This document shows, piece after piece, positions 6,579 to 10,013 of a stretch of 10,013 nucleotides of DNA. Made by a program: the position numbers and the translations under genes. Origin of the DNA: CAZYYO01 sp964650965 (lineage in GTDB: Bacteria; Bacillota; Clostridia; Lachnospirales; Lachnospiraceae); assembly GCA_964650965.1 (NCBI GenBank), contig CAZYYO010000081.1, positions 1 to 10,013 on the forward strand. The letters are read 5' to 3'. Under the pieces are notes generated by a model. The model saw only the letters and a list, made by a program, of their open reading frames with translations, ran no database searches and had not been told where the DNA came from. Numbering within the stretch: the stretch's first letter is position 1; the number at the start of each line of letters is the position of its first letter.

Positions 6579-8627
6579 ATGATAGAAGAAGCAATTCATT
6601 CCGATGGAACCCAGGCGTACCGCAATCCAACGGAACCGGCGGCTCATGAGCCAGTAAACATCCGCATACGTGTTGCCCATGGCAATTTAATGGAAATTCA
6701 CCTGATATGCCCAGGCGAGATAGAGTATCGCTATGCAATGGAGTTAGCAGAGGTTTCCGGATTTTTTGATTATTACCAGGTGACGATAATGATGCCACAG
6801 GAGACATTCTCTTATTATTTTCAACTTACAGAAGGTGAATATACCATATACTATGATGCCGGCGGCGTAACTCGTGAGCCTCGTATGGAGTATCTGTTTC
6901 GCATTTGCCCGGGCTTTGCTGCTCCTCAATGGAGCAAGGGTGCAGTCATGTACCAGATTATGGTAGACCGATTTTATAATGGAGATGCCAGTAACAATGT
7001 AGAAAACGGAGAGTACCATTATATTAATACCAATACCACCCGCATTGATGATTGGAACCGCTTGCCGGAGAATTTTGATGTGGCTGAATTCTATGGTGGT
7101 GATCTGGAGGGGGTACGGCAAAAGCTGTATTATTTGAAGAGTCTGGGAGTGGAAGTGATTTATTTTAATCCCCTGTTTGTCTCCCCGTCCAGCCATAAAT
7201 ATGATACCCAGGACTATGATTATATCGACCCCCATATTGGTGTCATTAAGAAGGATGGAGGAGAGAATCTTTCTCAGGGAGATTGGGATAATACCCATGC
7301 CACCCGCTACATTCAAAGGGTAACAGAGAAAGAGAATCTTCAGGCATCCAATGAATTGTTTATTCAGCTGGTAGAGGAAGCTCATCAGAAAGGAATTCGG
7401 GTTATTCTTGACGGAGTGTTTAATCACTGCGGTTCCTTTAATAAATGGATGGACCGGGAGCGTATATATGAGAATCAGGAGGGCTATGCACCGGGAGCAT
7501 ACGTATCCCAGGACAGTCCTTATCGCAACTATTTTCAGTTTCATGATGAGAATCAGTGGCCATATAACAGAAGCTATGATGGCTGGTGGGAAAATGATAC
7601 CCTGCCTAAGCTAAATTACGAGGCATCTCTTGAATTACAGGAATATATTCTGTCCATTGGAGCAAAGTGGGTTTCACCTCCATATAATGCCGACGGATGG
7701 CGATTGGATGTGGCAGCAGACCTGGGACATTCGCCGGAATTTAATCACGATTTCTGGCAGCGATTTCGAAACAGGGTGAAGGAGGCCAATCCACAGGCGA
7801 TTATCTTAGCGGAGCATTATGGAGATGCCAGTGCCTGGCTTCAGGGAAATGAGTGGGATACCGTGATGAATTATGATGCATTTATGGAACCAGTTTCCTA
7901 TTTTCTCACAGGAATGGAGAAACATTCTGAGCATTATGATGAGGAAGCTTTAGGAGATGGAGAGCGTTTTGTACAGACCATGACTCACTATATGACACGG
8001 TTTATGACCCCGTCTCTTCAGTGTGCCATGAACCAGCTGTCCAACCATGATCATTCCAGATTCCTTACCAGAACCAATCATAAGGTGGGCCGGGCAGCAA
8101 CTCTTGGTGCTGAGACAGCAGAGCAGGATGTAAGCATTCCAGTGATGAAGCTGGCGGTTATGATGCAGATGACTTGGCCGGGAGCCCCCACCTTGTATTA
8201 TGGAGATGAAGCCGGGGTGTGCGGCTATACCGATCCAGATAATCGCAGAACCTATCCCTGGAATAATGCCAATTATAATCTTATTGATTATCATCGGGAT
8301 ATGATTATGCTGCATAAGGGAAGTATGGCACTTCGCCAGGGTTCCTTCCGCTTCCTGGGCTGGGGCAAGAACTACGTTAGCTACGGCCGCTTTACCCAAC
8401 AGGAACAATATGTGATAGCCATTAACTGTGGAGCAGAAGAGATCGTTGTGGATATCCCTGTCTGGCAGGCACAGGTTCCCATGGAATCTTCCATGCAGCA
8501 GATTATGCTTACCAATGAACGAGGCTATTCTATTATGCCCCTGGAGCGACAGGTAAGCCAGGGAATGCTTCATATTGCACTTCAGGGATATACCGGAATG
8601 GTACTGTGTAGAGAAGAATTGAAATAG
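6579..8627 (+). CDS. GH13 alpha-glucan hydrolase, neopullulanase/cyclomaltodextrinase-like
   Basis: Cytoplasmic alpha-amylase-family enzyme, probably cleaving maltodextrins, cyclodextrins or pullulan fragments after uptake; there is no signal peptide. The 682-residue chain has an N-terminal beta-sandwich resembling CBM34 (about residues 25-110). The GH13 barrel begins near VMYQIMVDRF, and a C-terminal beta domain follows. Conserved regions are intact: DGVFNH (278-283), GWRLDVAAD with nucleophile D377 and R375, AEHYG with acid/base E412, and SNHDHSR with D491. LPKLN (342-346) matches the MPKLN-type signature of the neopullulanase subfamily. A stretch of about 35 residues (about 222-256) appears inserted before the DGVFNH strand. 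ATG 6579 is chosen because AAGGAG (6563-6568) lies 10 nt upstream; ATG 6570 is too close to that site and ATG 6540 has no ribosome binding site. The gene stands alone, with no sugar transporter or regulator in view. Exact substrate is uncertain. Confidence 0.9.
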   Translation: MIEEAIHSDGTQAYRNPTEPAAHEPVNIRIRVAHGNLMEIHLICPGEIEYRYAMELAEVSGFFDYYQVTIMMPQETFSYYFQLTEGEYTIYYDAGGVTREPRMEYLFRICPGFAAPQWSKGAVMYQIMVDRFYNGDASNNVENGEYHYINTNTTRIDDWNRLPENFDVAEFYGGDLEGVRQKLYYLKSLGVEVIYFNPLFVSPSSHKYDTQDYDYIDPHIGVIKKDGGENLSQGDWDNTHATRYIQRVTEKENLQASNELFIQLVEEAHQKGIRVILDGVFNHCGSFNKWMDRERIYENQEGYAPGAYVSQDSPYRNYFQFHDENQWPYNRSYDGWWENDTLPKLNYEASLELQEYILSIGAKWVSPPYNADGWRLDVAADLGHSPEFNHDFWQRFRNRVKEANPQAIILAEHYGDASAWLQGNEWDTVMNYDAFMEPVSYFLTGMEKHSEHYDEEALGDGERFVQTMTHYMTRFMTPSLQCAMNQLSNHDHSRFLTRTNHKVGRAATLGAETAEQDVSIPVMKLAVMMQMTWPGAPTLYYGDEAGVCGYTDPDNRRTYPWNNANYNLIDYHRDMIMLHKGSMALRQGSFRFLGWGKNYVSYGRFTQQEQYVIAINCGAEEIVVDIPVWQAQVPMESSMQQIMLTNERGYSIMPLERQVSQGMLHIALQGYTGMVLCREELK

Positions 8628-8710
8628 CGTGGAAGCGTGATACATGCACGCAGGAATATCAGTGAAAATTACCCGATGCTATGGTGGTGAAATAAAATAT
8701 AAAATAAGTC

Positions 8711-8739
8711 TTGCACATCAAAAAATGCTATGATATAAT
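8711..8739 (+). promoter_or_regulatory. Strong sigma-A promoter of the tRNA operon
   Basis: TTGCAC (8711-8716) and a perfect TATAAT (8734-8739) are separated by 17 bp, and TG at 8731-8732 creates an extended -10. Transcription would begin near 8746, at the base of the leader hairpin and about 28 nt before tRNA-Tyr. The near-consensus elements fit stable-RNA expression. Confidence 0.85.
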
Positions 8740-8745
8740 ATCATC

Positions 8746-8770
8746 TTGTCAGGGAAAAACTTACTGACAA
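8746..8770 (+). other. 5' leader hairpin of the tRNA transcript
   Basis: TTGTCAG (8746-8752) pairs perfectly with CTGACAA (8764-8770) around an 11-nt A-rich loop. It starts at about the predicted first transcribed base and ends 3 nt before mature tRNA-Tyr, so the primary transcript would carry a structured cap next to the RNase P cleavage site. Confidence 0.5.
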
Positions 8771-8773
8771 AAT

Positions 8774-8855
8774 GGATGGTTTCCCGAGTGGCCAAAGGGG
8801 ACAGACTGTAAATCTGCTGCAAATTGCTTCGGTGGTTCGAATCCACCACCATCCA
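8774..8855 (+). tRNA. tRNA-Tyr (anticodon GUA)
   Basis: Class II tRNA of 82 nt. The acceptor GGATGGT (8774-8780) pairs with ACCATCC (8848-8854), followed by discriminator A. The D arm has CCC/GGG, and the anticodon loop CTGTAAA puts GTA at 8808-8810. The anticodon stem CAGA/TCTG has a fifth position (A8801, C8817) that does not form a Watson-Crick pair. A short variable arm GCA-AAT-TGC (8819-8827) is present, and the T arm is GGTGG-TTCGAAT-CCACC (8831-8847). The long variable arm is expected for bacterial tRNA-Tyr. CCA is not encoded (ATTG follows), so the end must be added by the nucleotidyltransferase. Confidence 0.95.
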
Positions 8856-8857
8856 TT

Positions 8858-8881
8858 GCAAGAAATCACAGTATTGCTTGC
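8858..8881 (+). other. Hairpin in the spacer between the two tRNAs
   Basis: GCAAGAAAT (8858-8866) pairs with ATTGCTTGC (8873-8881) with one A-G mismatch and a 6-nt loop. It fills nearly all of the 29-nt spacer between tRNA-Tyr and tRNA-Leu and may be a processing signal or a means of keeping the two tRNA folds apart. Confidence 0.5.
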
Positions 8882-8884
8882 TAT

Positions 8885-8968
8885 GCCGGCGTGGCGGAAC
8901 TGGCAGACGCGCAGGACTTAAAATCCTGTGGTGGCGACATCGTACCGGTTCGATTCCGGTCGCCGGCA
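8885..8968 (+). tRNA. tRNA-Leu (anticodon UAA)
   Basis: Class II tRNA of 84 nt. The acceptor GCCGGCG (8885-8891) pairs with CGCCGGC (8961-8967), with discriminator A8968 as usual for tRNA-Leu. The anticodon stem CAGGA (8912-8916) / TCCTG (8924-8928) encloses CTTAAAA, placing TAA at 8919-8921. A variable arm follows, and the T loop reads TTCGATT. It is cotranscribed with tRNA-Tyr, 29 nt apart. CCA is not encoded. A strong terminator begins 9 nt after the gene. Confidence 0.95.
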
Positions 8969-8976
8969 GTTCATAG

Positions 8977-9019
8977 AAGGCTCTAAGCATTGAGAGAACT
9001 CAGTGTTTGGGGCTTTTTT
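8977..9019 (+). terminator. Terminator of the tRNA-Tyr/tRNA-Leu operon
   Basis: An 18-bp stem with several G-T pairs (8977-8994 with 8999-9016) encloses an AGAA tetraloop, and its 3' arm ends in TTTTTT. It is correctly placed to end the tRNA transcript and insulates the EamA gene downstream. Confidence 0.9.
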
Positions 9020-9054
9020 ATTATGCAAAAATAATGCATACCATACACCAGCAG

Positions 9055-9086
9055 TGGCAAAAAAGAAATAAATTGATTATAATCAA
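9055..9086 (+). promoter_or_regulatory. Candidate promoter overlapped by a perfect palindrome, upstream of the EamA gene
   Basis: TTGATTATAATCAA (9073-9086) is a perfect 14-bp palindrome whose centre contains a perfect TATAAT (9078-9083). A poor -35, TGGCAA (9055-9060), lies 17 bp upstream. The palindrome could be an operator covering the -10, which would suit repression of the transporter gene that starts 55 nt downstream. No regulator gene is in the window. Confidence 0.4.
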
Positions 9087-9087
9087 A

Positions 9088-9107
9088 GTGGGTGGGCACC
9101 TACCAAC
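9088..9107 (+). other. Small leader hairpin before the EamA gene
   Basis: GTGGGTGG (9088-9095) pairs with CTACCAAC (9100-9107) with one G-A mismatch and one G-T pair around a GCAC loop. It lies at the predicted 5' end of the transcript and 20 nt before the ribosome binding site. It does not match a riboswitch I recognise. Confidence 0.25.
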
Positions 9108-9140
9108 AGTCAGGCTAAATAATTTCAGGAGGAACAAAAA

Positions 9141-9569
9141 ATGTTCAATTATATTTGGCCAATTGTACTGGTCATATTATCTAACGTTATCTATCAAATA
9201 TGTGCGAAAAGTGTACCCCAGGATGTGAATCCTTTCGCATCACTTACCATTACCTATATGGTAGGAGCCATCTGCTCAGGCGTAATGTACTTCGTAACCA
9301 ACAGACCAGCCAACCTATGGAAGGAGGTCACCAGAGCTAACTGGTCTTCTTATGTATTAGGGCTGGTGATTGTGGGCCTTGAAGTAGGGTTTATCAATGC
9401 TTATAAGGCAGGATGGTCTGTTAGTAAGGCATCTATCGTACAAAGCTCCTTTCTGGCAATCGCACTGTTATTTGTTGGGGCACTTCTGTACCAGGAAGCC
9501 TTAACGTGGAATAAAATCGTTGGAGTGCTTATTTGTCTTATAGGATTGGTTTTCATTAATTTAAAATAG
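9141..9569 (+). CDS. Single-domain EamA/DMT-family membrane transporter
   Basis: Membrane protein of 142 residues with about five hydrophobic segments: roughly 3-20, 32-54, 70-91, 94-116 and 121-141. The C-terminal stretch, an acidic residue in YQEAL followed by WNKIVGVLICLIGLVFI, is typical of the EamA domain in the drug/metabolite transporter superfamily. Most EamA proteins have two such domains (about 300 residues). This has one, so it probably works as an oligomer, like small multidrug resistance proteins. Substrate is unknown. AGGAGG (9127-9132) lies 8 nt upstream of the ATG. The gene is preceded by the tRNA operon terminator and its own candidate promoter. No clear terminator separates it from the next gene, though that gene has a possible promoter of its own. 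Confidence 0.8.
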   Translation: MFNYIWPIVLVILSNVIYQICAKSVPQDVNPFASLTITYMVGAICSGVMYFVTNRPANLWKEVTRANWSSYVLGLVIVGLEVGFINAYKAGWSVSKASIVQSSFLAIALLFVGALLYQEALTWNKIVGVLICLIGLVFINLK

Positions 9570-9570
9570 A

Positions 9571-9579
9571 TGTTATACT
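9571..9579 (+). promoter_or_regulatory. Possible extended -10 promoter for the terminal small gene
   Basis: TGTTATACT gives TG at -15/-14 plus TATACT (9574-9579, 5 of 6). No good -35 lies at 16-18 bp; TTGGTT at 9546-9551 is 22 bp away. It sits just past the EamA stop and 52 nt before ATG 9631. Confidence 0.35.
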
Positions 9580-9630
9580 ACAAGGGAAGCAAGTATATCA
9601 GTTATGAACAATAATGTGGGAGGTATCGTT

Positions 9631-10005
9631 ATGAAAGAGAAGATGAGCAAAGGAATCAACTGGATAACCCAGGCAACACTATTGGTGCTATTAGCCTATT
9701 ATGGATGGCAGGGGAAAGAAGTGGGAAAGGAACCACACTGGATGATTGCGGTTCTCATCCTTCTCGTAATTGTGAATCTTCTGTCATGGTATATCATGTA
9801 TAGCCAGGATTTGAAGGATATGGGGAAGCGTATGCACCGTATCATATGCCAGATGCTTTTTCTGGCAATCATCCTATGGATGGCAATTAGTGGCACAACA
9901 ATACTGGCAGGCGGACAAAGCCTTATCTTTGTCATTCTGATTGTTGGGACAGCTGCTTTATCCCAGTATTTTCAACATCGGGAGGAACAAGAAGAATTAT
10001 TTTAG
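9631..10005 (+). CDS. Hypothetical four-span membrane protein
   Basis: I do not recognise the family. The 124-residue product has four hydrophobic segments at roughly residues 11-27, 37-59, 73-95 and 97-115. A basic, polar stretch lies between the second and third (SQDLKDMGKRMHR), and the C-terminal tail is acidic (HREEQEELF). The start at 9631 is preferred over ATG 9604 because GGGAGG (9618-9623) is 7 nt upstream. The gene lies 61 nt after the EamA gene on the same strand and could be cotranscribed with it or use the extended -10 at 9571. The stop is 8 nt from the window edge, so what follows is not visible. Confidence 0.7.
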   Translation: MKEKMSKGINWITQATLLVLLAYYGWQGKEVGKEPHWMIAVLILLVIVNLLSWYIMYSQDLKDMGKRMHRIICQMLFLAIILWMAISGTTILAGGQSLIFVILIVGTAALSQYFQHREEQEELF

Positions 10006-10013
10006 CCTAAATA

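Noticed and set aside
6744..7544. Long antisense open frame (266 codons) inside the GH13 gene
   Set aside because: The + strand encodes unmistakable GH13 motifs throughout. The antisense product has no recognisable domain and reflects codon bias of the real gene.
7950..8645. Antisense open frame of 231 codons at the 3' end of the GH13 gene
   Set aside because: It covers conserved catalytic region IV and the C-terminal domain of the real gene, and has no support of its own.
8635..8651. Small hairpin GCGTG/CACGC just after the GH13 stop
   Set aside because: Five base pairs and no T-run, so it is not credible as a terminator. No clear GH13 terminator was seen before the tRNA promoter.
8718..8990. 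Antisense open frame of 90 codons across the two tRNA genes
   Set aside because: It is a translation of tRNA sequence. Peptides such as ATGIEPV and VDSNHR are familiar spurious products of tRNA antisense strands.
9007..9228. Open frame of 73 codons starting in the tRNA operon terminator
   Set aside because: It starts at a TTG within the terminator stem, lacks a ribosome binding site, and overlaps the EamA gene out of frame.

Overview
The window looks like chromosomal core sequence from a low-to-moderate GC, endospore-forming Clostridia, most likely a Lachnospiraceae-type organism. This rests on the order divIC - spoIIE - tilS - hpt - ftsH, strong AGGAGG-type ribosome binding sites, use of a TTG start, and sigma-A style promoters. 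The family-level placement is an inference; no species is claimed. All real genes lie on the + strand.

Positions 30-323 encode a DivIC/FtsB-like division protein, followed by a long intrinsic terminator (348-401). A short intergenic stretch (about 402-527) then carries what looks like a Spo0A-dependent, sigma-A promoter. It has a TGACGAA 0A box, a second 0A-like box overlapping the -35, a perfect TATAAT, and a 21-bp spacer instead of 17. Position 528 starts spoIIE, the sporulation PP2C phosphatase, here with a shortened membrane domain. Its stop codon directly abuts tilS (tRNA-Ile lysidine synthetase). tilS overlaps hpt (hypoxanthine phosphoribosyltransferase) by 4 nt, and hpt is followed 12 nt later by ftsH (membrane AAA+ protease, TTG start). 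These four genes form one tightly packed transcription unit that mixes sporulation, tRNA decoding, purine salvage and membrane proteolysis.

Between ftsH and the next gene (6311-6578) are an inverted repeat, a possible weak promoter, an AT-rich hairpin with a CCCCCA loop, and an intrinsic terminator. Positions 6579-8627 encode a cytoplasmic GH13 alpha-glucan hydrolase of the neopullulanase/cyclomaltodextrinase type, with an insertion in the catalytic barrel.

Positions 8711-9019 form a compact stable-RNA operon: a consensus promoter with extended -10, a leader hairpin, tRNA-Tyr(GUA), a spacer hairpin, tRNA-Leu(UAA) and a terminator. Neither tRNA gene encodes CCA. The window ends with a single-domain EamA/DMT-type transporter (9141-9569), preceded by a perfect palindrome overlapping a candidate -10, and a small membrane protein of unknown function (9631-10005).

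I found no CRISPR array, insertion sequence, phage gene or convincing new multi-gene system. The most interesting signals are regulatory: the spoIIE promoter, the coupling of housekeeping genes behind it, and the hairpin-flanked tRNA operon.
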